A DNA stretch of 64,000 bases from Bacillus crepusculi. Lineage in GTDB: Bacteria > Bacillota > Bacilli > Bacillales > Bacillaceae. Positions 57,145 through 64,000 of the stretch are shown one piece after another; position 1 is the first letter of the stretch; each line of letters starts with the position of its first letter. The stretch lies in NCBI RefSeq assembly GCF_014764715.1, contig NZ_JACXXE010000005.1:186001-250000 (forward strand), given 5' to 3'. The notes under the pieces were generated by a model, which ran no database searches, was not told the DNA's origin, and saw only the letters and a program-made list of their open reading frames with translations. The translations under genes were made by a program, and so were the position numbers.

Positions 57145-58206
57145 ATGCTGAAAAAAGGAGCGACAGCAGCTGTTACGTGTATCGCGTCAGCCATGCTTTT
57201 GTCAGGATGCGGATTGTTTCAAACAGACCAAGCGAAAACAGAGATTGATCCACCACAAAACGTCACATATGTGAAAGAAAATAAAGAAGACAAAGAAACA
57301 GCCAAAAAAGGAAAAGAAGAGAAGCAGGCAGATACGGTCATGAGAGAACTATATTTAATTGATAAAAACGGGTATGTCGTATCTCAATCCATTCCGCTAC
57401 CGAAAAATGAAGGAAGTGCCAAACAAACCCTTGAATATCTCGTGGATGGGGGGCCTATCTCCAACCTTATCCCAAATGGATTCAGAGCCGTTTTGCCGGC
57501 GGACACGAGCGTATCTGTCGACATTAAAGACGGAACGGCCGTTGTAGATTTTTCAAATGAATTCAAAAACTATAAAAAAGAAGATGAACAGCGAATCCTG
57601 CAATCTGTCACTTGGACGTTAACACAGTTTGATTCAATAGCCAAAGTCAAATTGAAGATGAATGGACATGAATTAAAAGAAATGCCTGTAAACGGTACAC
57701 CGATCTCAGATGATTTAAGCAGAGAGGACGGTATTAATATTCAGCACGAGGCTGCCGCTGATATGACATCGACAAAGCCAGTGACGGTTTACTACTTAGC
57801 TGAATCTGATGAACAGACCTACTACGTCCCGGTCACAAAAAGAGCCCCGAAGACCGAGGATGATCCAATTACTGCGGCCATTGATGAGCTTGTCTCTGGA
57901 CCAAGCAAAACAAGCCATTTGCTCACAGACTTTGATCAAGATGTGAAGCTGAATGATGTACCAAAAGTAAAAGACGGCCATGTGACACTTGATTTCAACG
58001 AATCCATTTTTGGCAGTGCAGATGAAAAGAAAAAGGTGATTTCTCAAAAAGTGCTTGATAGCATTGTGCTCACATTAACAGAGCTGCCGGATGTGAAAAG
58101 CGTATCTGTGAAGGTAAACGGCAAGGCTGAGCTTGTAAACGAAAAAGGTGCAGAGCTCACAAAGCCAGTTTCAAGACCAGAACAAGTGAATACAGGTAGT
58201 TTTTAA
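57145..58206 (+). CDS. gerM: Sporulation/germination lipoprotein GerM
   Basis: The 353-residue protein has a lipoprotein signal peptide with lipobox LLSGC (Cys22) and two GerMN domains (about 75-200 and 215-340), each with a pattern like VDGGPISNLIPNG and VSGPSKTSHLL. In B. subtilis it is needed for engulfment-stage septal complexes and germination. I chose ATG 57145, just after AGAGGAGGG, over the GTG-like longer reading at 57112. Confidence 0.94.
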   Translation: MLKKGATAAVTCIASAMLLSGCGLFQTDQAKTEIDPPQNVTYVKENKEDKETAKKGKEEKQADTVMRELYLIDKNGYVVSQSIPLPKNEGSAKQTLEYLVDGGPISNLIPNGFRAVLPADTSVSVDIKDGTAVVDFSNEFKNYKKEDEQRILQSVTWTLTQFDSIAKVKLKMNGHELKEMPVNGTPISDDLSREDGINIQHEAAADMTSTKPVTVYYLAESDEQTYYVPVTKRAPKTEDDPITAAIDELVSGPSKTSHLLTDFDQDVKLNDVPKVKDGHVTLDFNESIFGSADEKKKVISQKVLDSIVLTLTELPDVKSVSVKVNGKAELVNEKGAELTKPVSRPEQVNTGSF

Positions 58207-58229
58207 CGTCACACATTGATATAATGGAG

Positions 58230-58263
58230 AAAAAGAGGCATGCATATTCGCTGCCTCTTTTTT
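58230..58263 (+). terminator. Terminator of gerM
   Basis: AAAGAGGCA pairs with TGCCTCTTT, with T run to 58263. Confidence 0.85.
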
Positions 58264-58357
58264 ATTCCAAGCGATTAGAACGAGCCGAGGTTGTCAAAGT
58301 TAGTAGGAGAACCCCGCTGGCACCCGCGCGGAATGTATATTGTAACGGAGGTAAATC

Positions 58358-59086
58358 ATGAGATTAGATGAAAGACAATATGACGAATTAAGAAAAATTG
58401 AAATACAGGCAGGCTACATCACGCATCCAGAAGGCTCTGTCTTAATCTCAGCGGGAAATACGAAGGTGATTTGTAACGCATCCATCGAAGACCGCGTACC
58501 TCCTTTTTTAAGAGGAGAAGGAAAAGGCTGGATCACAGCAGAATATAGCATGCTTCCAAGAGCAACTGCACAAAGAACGATAAGAGAATCATCTAAAGGA
58601 AAAGTCACAGGACGCACAATGGAGATTCAGCGCTTAATTGGACGAGCACTACGAGCAGTCGTTGACTTAGAAAAGCTTGGGGAACGCACGATTTGGATTG
58701 ATTGTGATGTCATTCAAGCAGACGGCGGAACACGCACAGCATCTATCACAGGTGCATTTGTGGCCATGACACTCGCGGTTCAAAAGCTTCTAGCAGAAGG
58801 AGTCATGAAAGAAAATCCAATTACCGATTATTTAGCGGCGATATCCGTCGGAATTGATTCTCAGCAAGGACTTCTGTTAGATTTAAACTATGAAGAAGAT
58901 TCTTCTGCTGAAGTAGATATGAATGTCATCATGACAGGCGCTGGACGCTTTGTTGAACTTCAAGGAACAGGCGAAGAAGCGACATTCTCAAGAGAACAGC
59001 TAAACGGACTGCTTGATTTAGCCGAAAAGGGCATCAAGGAATTAATTGAAAAGCAAAAAGCAGTGACAGGAGAAGTCATCGAATAA
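58358..59086 (+). CDS. rph: Ribonuclease PH
   Basis: The 242-residue phosphorolytic exonuclease trims tRNA 3' ends. [49 protein letters not shown] and [10 protein letters not shown] are the conserved segments, including the phosphate-binding Gly-Thr-Arg. The ATG follows ACGGAGG. rdgB and ysnB follow closely. Confidence 0.97.
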   Translation: MRLDERQYDELRKIEIQAGYITHPEGSVLISAGNTKVICNASIEDRVPPFLRGEGKGWITAEYSMLPRATAQRTIRESSKGKVTGRTMEIQRLIGRALRAVVDLEKLGERTIWIDCDVIQADGGTRTASITGAFVAMTLAVQKLLAEGVMKENPITDYLAAISVGIDSQQGLLLDLNYEEDSSAEVDMNVIMTGAGRFVELQGTGEEATFSREQLNGLLDLAEKGIKELIEKQKAVTGEVIE

Positions 59087-59105
59087 AAAGAAGGGTTTGA
59101 TCAGG

Positions 59106-59699
59106 ATGAAAACAGCCATCATTGCAACGCACAATGCGGGCAAAGCGAAAGAATTCAAAGCCATTCTTGAGCCAAAAGGATTCACGGTCAAAACACTAGC
59201 AGACATCGGCTTTACTGAAGAGATTGAAGAAACAGGACAAACCTTCGAAGAAAATGCGATCATCAAAGCGGAAGCCATTCAAGCCAAAGCAGGTGAAATG
59301 GTAATTGCAGACGATTCCGGCTTGTCGATTGATTATCTGGGCGGAAAACCTGGCGTGTATTCAGCGAGATACGCAGGTGAGCATAAAAATGATGCGGAGA
59401 ATGTGGAAAAAGTGCTGAGCGAGCTCAAAGGAATTGAAAAAGAAGACCGCACAGCCAGATTCAGATGTGCCCTTGCTGTCAGCAGACCTGGCAAAGAAAC
59501 AAAGACGGTAGAAGGATCAGTTGAAGGCTTCATCGCAGAAGAACCAATTGGCGAAAACGGCTTCGGATACGACCCTATTTTCATCGTCAAAGACAAAGAC
59601 CAGACGATGGCTGAGTTATCACCAGAGGAGAAAAACAAGATCAGCCATCGAGCGGTTGCGCTTCAAAAGCTTTCATCATTGCTAGACGCAAATGAATAA
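59106..59699 (+). CDS. rdgB: XTP/dITP diphosphatase
   Basis: The 197-residue HAM1-like enzyme removes ITP, dITP and XTP. Motifs: IATHNAGKAKEFKAIL, IADDSGLSIDYLGGKPGVYS, and GFGYDPIF, with SHRAVAL at the end. ATG 59106 is preferred, 9 bases after AGAAGGG; the TTG at 59097 touches that site. Equivalent to B. subtilis ysnA. Confidence 0.95.
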   Translation: MKTAIIATHNAGKAKEFKAILEPKGFTVKTLADIGFTEEIEETGQTFEENAIIKAEAIQAKAGEMVIADDSGLSIDYLGGKPGVYSARYAGEHKNDAENVEKVLSELKGIEKEDRTARFRCALAVSRPGKETKTVEGSVEGFIAEEPIGENGFGYDPIFIVKDKDQTMAELSPEEKNKISHRAVALQKLSSLLDANE

Positions 59700-59713
59700 G
59701 GGGGAATGAAGCC

Positions 59714-60238
59714 ATGAAGATACTCATCATAAGTGACAGTCATGGACTCACGGGCGAACTTCAAACCATTGCCAAACGGCATGAGGCTGAGGTAGACATG
59801 ATGATTCACTGCGGAGATTCAGAACTCGAAACGAACCACCCAGCACTCGAAGGATACAAGGTCGTCAAAGGAAATTGTGACTTTATGGGCGATTTTGAAG
59901 AAGAGCTCCTGCTCCCACTTGATGGTGGCGGAAAACTATTTCTCACTCACGGGCATCTGCATGGCATCAAACAATCCTTGCTTCAAGTCTACTACCGTGC
60001 AGAAGAGCTAGGCGCAGACATTATCTGCTTTGGCCACTCGCACATCCCAGGCAGTGAGCTGCTAAGAGGAAAATTGCTCATTAACCCAGGCAGCGTGCAC
60101 TTGCCAAGAGTGCGAAAAGAGCGCAGCTATGCTATACTGACCCTAGATGGAAGCGAAGCAAACGTACAGTTTTTTACCGGCGAAGGTCAGGTCATACCAG
60201 ACCTCGAAAACACCGTCACATTGGAAGGTATTTCATAA
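59714..60238 (+). CDS. ysnB: YfcE/MJ0936-type phosphodiesterase YsnB
   Basis: The 174-residue metallophosphoesterase has the two-metal motifs ISDSHG, HCGDSE, VKGNCD, LTHGHLHG and CFGHSHIP. It cleaves small phosphodiesters; the natural substrate is unknown. It begins 15 bases after rdgB with AAGGGGGAATG upstream and ends the rph-rdgB-ysnB group. Confidence 0.92.
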   Translation: MKILIISDSHGLTGELQTIAKRHEAEVDMMIHCGDSELETNHPALEGYKVVKGNCDFMGDFEEELLLPLDGGGKLFLTHGHLHGIKQSLLQVYYRAEELGADIICFGHSHIPGSELLRGKLLINPGSVHLPRVRKERSYAILTLDGSEANVQFFTGEGQVIPDLENTVTLEGIS

Positions 60239-60260
60239 GGGGGCAGCATCTGCCCCTTAT
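60235..60260 (+). repeat. Inverted repeat after ysnB
   Basis: ATAAGGGGGCAG and CTGCCCCTTAT flank a 3-base loop. There is no T run, so it may stabilise the 3' end or act as a weak terminator. Confidence 0.65.
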
Positions 60261-60281
60261 GAAAAAACTTTCGAAAAACCG

Positions 60282-60310
60282 TTGACTTTAAAGAACAATA
60301 GTAATATAAT
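60282..60310 (+). promoter_or_regulatory. sigma-A promoter of tRNA-Arg
   Basis: TTGACT (60282-60287) and TATAAT (60305-60310) are exactly 17 bases apart. Confidence 0.88.
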
Positions 60311-60358
60311 AAATCTTGTCGCTGAGGTAATATACCAAAGCACACTACATAACAACAT

Positions 60359-60432
<74 letters not shown>

Positions 60433-60438
60433 TAATAT

Positions 60439-60484
60439 GAAAAAAGCCTGAAATCCTTTTATATCAAGGGTTTCAGGCTTTTTT
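60439..60484 (+). terminator. Terminator of tRNA-Arg
   Basis: AAAAAAGCCTGAAA pairs with TTTCAGGCTTTTTT across a loop of about 18 bases. Confidence 0.88.
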
Positions 60485-60596
60485 ATTCATTGGAACTTAA
60501 GTTCATTTATCACTTGGAATTTGGATTTTGGGAGTGGGGTGGGAGCGGATTTGTTTTTAAGTATTTACGTTCCCTGTTTTTGTATCAAAGAAGCTA

Positions 60597-61101
60597 TTAA
60601 AAAGGGTGGACGGAAAGATATTGTTTGGAACAAACCCAATGACATGCCGGAGAGTGTGAGGGATAGACCTACAAGCTCACATGAATATATTTTTCTTCTC
60701 TCGAAATCACAAAAGTATTATTACGATCATGAAGCGATTAAAGAAGCAGCTTATAAACCTTTTCCGGTTTTACCAAGAGGTTCAAAAGGGGCATTCGGAA
60801 TGGACCACAACAAGAGAAAACAAGCCTCGTGGTTCATTCAAAGGATAGTATATGACGATGTAGCATTTAGAGCTATTAGAAATAAGCGGAATAAGCGCTC
60901 TGTTTGGACTGTTGCAAGCCAACCAAAGACGTGCACTTTGCAACATATCCAGTGGAACTAATAGAGCCGTGTGTATTAGCTGGCTGCGATATAGATAGCA
61001 TTGTTTTGAATCCATTCATGGGATTAGGAACAACAGGTATAGCAGCACTCAAGCATAGTAGAAATTTTATCGAAATTGAATTGAACCCTGAATGCAAATA
61101 A
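60597..61101 (+). pseudogene. Truncated, frameshifted DNA (cytosine-N4/adenine-N6) methyltransferase
   Basis: Residues DIVWNKPNDMPESVRDRPTS, SHEYIFLLSKSQKYYYDHEA and RNKRSVWTVAS are typical of phage site-specific methyltransferases. After TVASQP the frame shifts near 60925: the following part (TKDVHFATYPVELIEPCVLA, then VLNPFMGLGTTGIAALK with the FxGxG SAM site) is in another frame. The N-terminal third with the DPPY catalytic motif is missing; sequence before about 60597 is unrelated. A decayed gene of prophage origin. Confidence 0.82.
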
Positions 61102-61176
61102 GCGCTTAAACGGCGTGCAAATCGAACTGTTGTATCATCTATAAACAGCCTAGCGGCTGAAGAGGAAACGATATGA

Positions 61177-61599
61177 GTGGAATACAAAGAATTTCAAATA
61201 ACTTTACCATCAGGCGAAATGATTAGACGAAACAGTGAAGGGCTGTATGGATCAAATAATATTGTAGTGGACAAAGACTATGTGAAAGATACTTTGGTCC
61301 AAAATCATCAAGAACAAGGTAAAGAAGAGGAACTGAAATTTTACGAGGTGCATGATCCATATTACGCATTGAGCAAAGCGAAAACCGAAGAAAATGCTAT
61401 GACAATTTAGACTGATGTTGTCGCTGATGATGATGGAGGCTTAACAGAAGAAATAACCGAAGTTACGGAAACATATGTGGCAATCAGATATAGCCGAGTA
61501 AATGGAGAGGACGACAAAATAATCCGGGTCGAAGAAGTCCTTGAGGATTTAACGAATGAGATACAAATGGTGCAGATCATTGACGGTAGCTTGGTATAA
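61177..61599 (+). pseudogene. Hypothetical phage-like gene split by TAG stop
   Basis: From GTG 61177 (after AGAGGAAA) the frame encodes an acidic protein of 77 residues (MEYKEFQITLPSGEMIRRNS) ending at TAG 61408-61410. The same frame then stays open for 62 more codons to TAA 61597-61599, with similar acidic composition (TYVAIRYSRVNGEDDKIIRV). This suggests one original gene of about 140 codons broken by a point mutation. Function unknown. Confidence 0.6.
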
Positions 61600-61603
61600 A
61601 TAA

Positions 61604-61632
61604 AAAAGAGGGAAGCTTCCCTCTTTTAAAAG
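61604..61632. terminator. Bidirectional terminator
   Basis: AAAAGAGGGAAGCTTCCCTC then TTTT forms a perfect palindrome at 61604-61627 that serves the split gene on the plus strand and the secreted peptide gene on the minus strand. Confidence 0.82.
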
Positions 61633-61638
61633 TAGTAT

Positions 61639-61911
61639 TCATGTAATTGTTTCGTACCAGCAACGTTCATATTTTCCATACCATACACCTTTCCAAGATC
61701 TCGCACCTTTTAAGTACCAATTATGGATGCCATCGTTATAGATTGCTGGAATTGCATTTCTTGAATAGAATGGGCCATCTTCCGTCGTAGTACAATGTTT
61801 CCATGTTTCATTAGGAGTAGCAGCTTCTGCTTGTGCAGTAAAAAAAGCAGATGAAGAAACTAGCAAAGCGAGTGATAGAACTGAACTTGCAATTACTTTT
61901 TTAATTCTCAT
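61639..61911 (-). CDS. Small secreted protein, possible LCI-like antimicrobial
   Basis: The 90-residue product has a classic Sec signal peptide (MRIKKVIASSVLSLALLVSS, cleavage after AQAEA). The mature ~59 residues are rich in Trp and Tyr, with two Cys. The C-terminal NWYLKGARSWKGVWYGKYER resembles the end of the Bacillus LCI peptide (pattern W-x(3)-K ... KG-x-W-x-G-x-YE-x-W). This likeness is from memory and short. AAAGGAGAG precedes the ATG. The gene is intact although its neighbours are broken. Confidence 0.7.
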   Translation of the reverse strand: MRIKKVIASSVLSLALLVSSSAFFTAQAEAATPNETWKHCTTTEDGPFYSRNAIPAIYNDGIHNWYLKGARSWKGVWYGKYERCWYETIT

Positions 61912-62033
61912 AGTACGACTCTCCTTTAAGTTCGGGATAATAGTCTTGCAAGTTTAATAATACTATATATTCAAAATTAATCCATATAAAATTTTATTTA
62001 ACTTATATGGGAATTAATAATTGGGGAATTTAA

Positions 62034-62426
62034 ATGAAAAAACTACTAATCACACTAACTATTTTGCGCCGTTTGCTGCGGCAGTAACGAGCGGATATAA
62101 AACAATTGGAGGGCATACAGTCAGCGTATCAACGGATGGGCAATTCTTACACGCCAAGAGCCAAAAGCATTGATGTCACGGCACGTAAAACAGGCAATGA
62201 AGCAGTTTACTACCGCTTCACTTTGCAAAAACGAGTAGGAAGCACTTGGAAAGATCAGCGGTTTAGTCTCGTTGGATCGTTTAAGACCGCCACGCCTGCA
62301 AAAGAATTTTATATCGTCAATCACTCATCCGGTACGCACCGAATCAAGATGACGATCTACAAAAACAGCAATTGGACAGGCGTTAAGGGAAACATTTATA
62401 CATCAGATTTTAAGGTGCGGAAATGA
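62034..62426 (+). pseudogene. Frameshifted gene of a small secreted protein
   Basis: ATG 62034 starts a signal-peptide-like MKKLLITLTI, after which the frame runs into TAA at 62085. A one-base shift restores FAPFAAAVTSGYKTIGG, the rest of a signal peptide and mature start, which itself breaks near 62150. The 3' part in the original frame (SIDVTARKTGNEAVYYRFTL, GNIYTSDFKVRK to 62426) is intact and beta-rich. At least two frameshifts. GGGGAATTTAA precedes the ATG. Confidence 0.7.
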
Positions 62427-62435
62427 AAAAGCAAT

Positions 62436-62457
62436 CCATAAAGGACTGCTTTTAAAG
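62436..62457. terminator. Bidirectional terminator
   Basis: AAAAAGCAATCC pairs with GGACTGCTTTT (one mismatch), between two convergent genes. Confidence 0.7.
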
Positions 62458-62459
62458 AA

Positions 62460-62972
62460 CTAATTATAAACGTTACCTGCTAATTTGACTGGATACTTGC
62501 CAAGGTTTTGAACTTCTAATAGATAATCTTTAGTAGTTGAAACATTGTTAAATGTAATTTCCAACCAATAACGACCATCCTCTTTTTTGACATCACCATA
62601 ATAATTAGAAGATGAAACTGTATCTCCTGTACTCGGGTCTATTAATTTGTATAAGACATGAGCTATAGCATTATTTCTTTCAGATACTTGCCAACCTTTA
62701 TAGGTTGTACCTGTACTATTTTTAATTGTAAATTTAGAAGATTTGTAATAATCATTTTTAGAACCATTACCTTCTAACCTTGTTTCTGCTAAGTAGTAAA
62801 CTGATGATGCAAGAGTTTTGAATTGACCATTTGAATTTGTTGCAAGAGTTGATAGATTATTAGCTAGTGGAGAAACGTTATCTGAAATACTTGGACTTGT
62901 TGCATTCACAATAGATCCTGAACCTAAAACCGCTGTTGCTAATAAAGTTGTAGCTGCTAGTTTCTTAAACAT
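62460..62972 (-). CDS. Secreted protein of unknown function
   Basis: The 170-residue protein begins with a signal peptide (MFKKLAATTLLATAVLGSGS, cleavage near IVNA). The mature part is rich in Ser, Thr and Asn, predicted beta-sandwich-like (YYKSSKFTIKNSTGTTYKGW, DYLLEVQNLGKYPVKLAGNV), without cysteines. I do not recognise a family. AAGGGGG precedes the ATG. It is intact and AT-rich, within the decayed island. Confidence 0.75.
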   Translation of the reverse strand: MFKKLAATTLLATAVLGSGSIVNATSPSISDNVSPLANNLSTLATNSNGQFKTLASSVYYLAETRLEGNGSKNDYYKSSKFTIKNSTGTTYKGWQVSERNNAIAHVLYKLIDPSTGDTVSSSNYYGDVKKEDGRYWLEITFNNVSTTKDYLLEVQNLGKYPVKLAGNVYN

Positions 62973-63194
62973 CTTAAAACCCCCTTAGTAAAATTCGTTA
63001 ATAAAATTAATTATATACTTTTTTTCAATAAAATGGAATGTTATTTATGTATATTTAAGAATGATTTTGAAATGATTCTATTTGAGTAGTTTAACTAAAT
63101 AAGTCCAAGACGGAGAGCCTGCGGACACTGATCAACACCTTTTAAGGGCGCTGGTTGGTGTCCGTTTTTTATTTGTCGGAAAAGGAGGATGAAC
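62973..63194. other. Intergenic region with terminator at 63122-63173
   Basis: The first half is AT-rich and holds the promoter region of the minus-strand secreted protein. CGGACAC (63122-63128) pairs with GTGTCCG (63158-63164), followed by a T run, a strong plus-strand terminator with no intact gene before it: the trace of a lost gene. Confidence 0.65.
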
Positions 63195-63316
63195 ATGAAG
63201 AAGGATAAACCAAAAAACAGCCGCAGGAGCTTACAGAAAGAGAGATACGTGAGCTTATGGGTCAAAACATGCAGCGGTTAAAACGAGCCAAAGGCGGGGC
63301 CATGCGCCGAAAATAA
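63195..63316 (+). pseudogene. Frameshifted small phage-like gene
   Basis: ATG 63195 after AAAGGAGGATG encodes MKKDKPKNSRRSL and stops early. One base away the frame reads KKQPQELTEREIRELMGQNM then QRLKRAKGGAMRRK to TAA 63316, a coherent basic protein end. A small phage or plasmid-type protein of about 45 residues broken by one frameshift. Further fragments without a start (DDLNEEFEKRYEDTRSWLVA) run on to about 63478. Confidence 0.55.
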
Positions 63317-63575
63317 TATGATGATCTAAATGAGGAATTTGAGAAACGTTATGAGGATACAAGAAGCTGGTTAGTCGCGTGCTTTCAGGAGAAAGTTGAT
63401 TTAGCGATCTTTTCTACTGGTTTTGGGGGTTGGATGAGAATGGAGATGACGCTTGTCTCGTTACAGATTTTCTTTTGACGGATTAAATAAGGAAAATAAA
63501 ACAGGAATAAAAGACAAAACAGAGAAAATTACATAATCCCAAACGCTACAGAAAAACAATGAAAGGAATGGTCAC

Positions 63576-64000
63576 TTGTACAGCATCAATCCCAAACACC
63601 TACTATATGAAAATGGAGAGAAAACAAGTAACCAAGAAGGTGAACAATTATTTGCAAAACAGTTAGGCTATATCGAGATTACCAGTGGTCATATTGTTGC
63701 TTGTGATCCTTTTGTTTCAGAGGGAGACCAATCTTTTTCTAAGAAAATTCATCTAGGAAAATATCCTATTCTATTTATGGTTAAGCGGTTGGAAAGCGGT
63801 GACGAACGCGTCGCCTATGCGATGATTAATAAACCAGCGAGTAATAGAATGGGAGCTTGCCACAAGAGCAGGGCAGGAACTCAAACATTTGAAAGAAGAC
63901 GAGTTCTACGGCTACGGTGTAAATACGGGTATGGGCTGTTTTATGGATGCTGAAGCAGCACTATATTTACAAGCTTATGAGGATAAGCGCTATAAAGAGG
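63576..64000 (+). pseudogene. DUF4241-like protein, frameshifted, cut by window end
   Basis: TTG 63576 (after AAAGGAATGG) begins a protein with the DUF4241 pattern: GHIVACDPFV, KKIHLGKYPILFMVKRL, ERVAYAMINK. Near 63847 the coding frame shifts; the correct continuation WELATRAGQELKHLKEDEFY and GYGVNTGMGCFMDAEAALYL is in another frame and stays open to the window edge. Family function is unknown; some members are found beside toxin genes. A sequencing slip cannot be excluded. Confidence 0.65.

Noticed and set aside
60904-61101. Separate 65-codon gene
   Set aside because: It is the C-terminal part of the frameshifted methyltransferase, without its own ribosome binding site, so it was merged into the pseudogene.

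Overview
The window is chromosomal DNA of a Bacillus, most likely of the B. pumilus / B. safensis / B. altitudinis group. From ytxC and thrS to ysnB the gene order follows B. subtilis 168 almost gene for gene, while several insertions (an Imm63-type gene, a peptide ABC system, a cassette between ysmA and gerE) do not. Sporulation genes (sspI, gerE, gerM), T-box and lysine riboswitch leaders and non-AUG starts (TTG, GTG, ATT) fit a Bacillus. The species call is inference from gene content and order.

Layout: 1-3 kb ytxC (cut by the window edge) and T-box-controlled thrS; 3.1-4 kb a short soluble PAS chemoreceptor; 4-8.8 kb ysaA and the LytST (PftSR) two-component system with its pyruvate transporter genes ysbAB (pftAB); 8.9-10.3 kb infC-rpmI-rplT with its leader; 10.3-14.7 kb ysdA, ysdB, ysdC, cstA and sspI; 14.8-19.4 kb rlmP (ysgA) and T-box-controlled pheST; 19.4-26 kb rnhC, zapA, yshB, polX, mutS2 and yshE plus a 25-residue membrane peptide; 26-31.8 kb an orphan Imm63-like gene and the fatty-acid degradation set lcfA-fadR-fadB-etfB-etfA; 31.8-37.4 kb abf2, a 23-residue membrane peptide, trxA, uvrC and lysine-riboswitch-controlled lysC; 37.4-44.1 kb a peptide/nickel-type ABC transporter of unusual build; 44.2 kb a folded repeat-like element; 44.4-48.9 kb yslB, sdhCAB and ysmA.

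Between ysmA and gerE lie about 6.5 kb absent from that site in B. subtilis: an AT-rich two-gene cassette that I read as a Kiwa anti-phage system (kwaA-kwaB), a biotin protein ligase without a DNA-binding domain, and a yraM-yraN-yraO-like tricarboxylate cluster. The B. subtilis order resumes with gerE, ysmB, racE, gerM, rph, rdgB and ysnB up to a tRNA-Arg(TCT) gene at 60.36 kb. Beyond the tRNA is a decayed island: a truncated, frameshifted DNA methyltransferase, an ORF split by a stop codon, frameshifted phage-like and secreted-protein genes, and two intact genes for small secreted proteins, one resembling LCI antimicrobial peptides.

The most interesting items are the Kiwa cassette, a substrate-binding lipoprotein whose sequence blocks are in circularly permuted order (served by two permeases with extra N-terminal membrane regions), the 120-nt structured element at 44203-44322, and the small secreted proteins in the tRNA-Arg island. 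Several transcription signals are clear: sigma-A promoters for thrS, infC, pheS, fadR, lysC, sdhC and the tRNA, a sigma-W promoter for ysdB, a FadR operator and a catabolite-response element.
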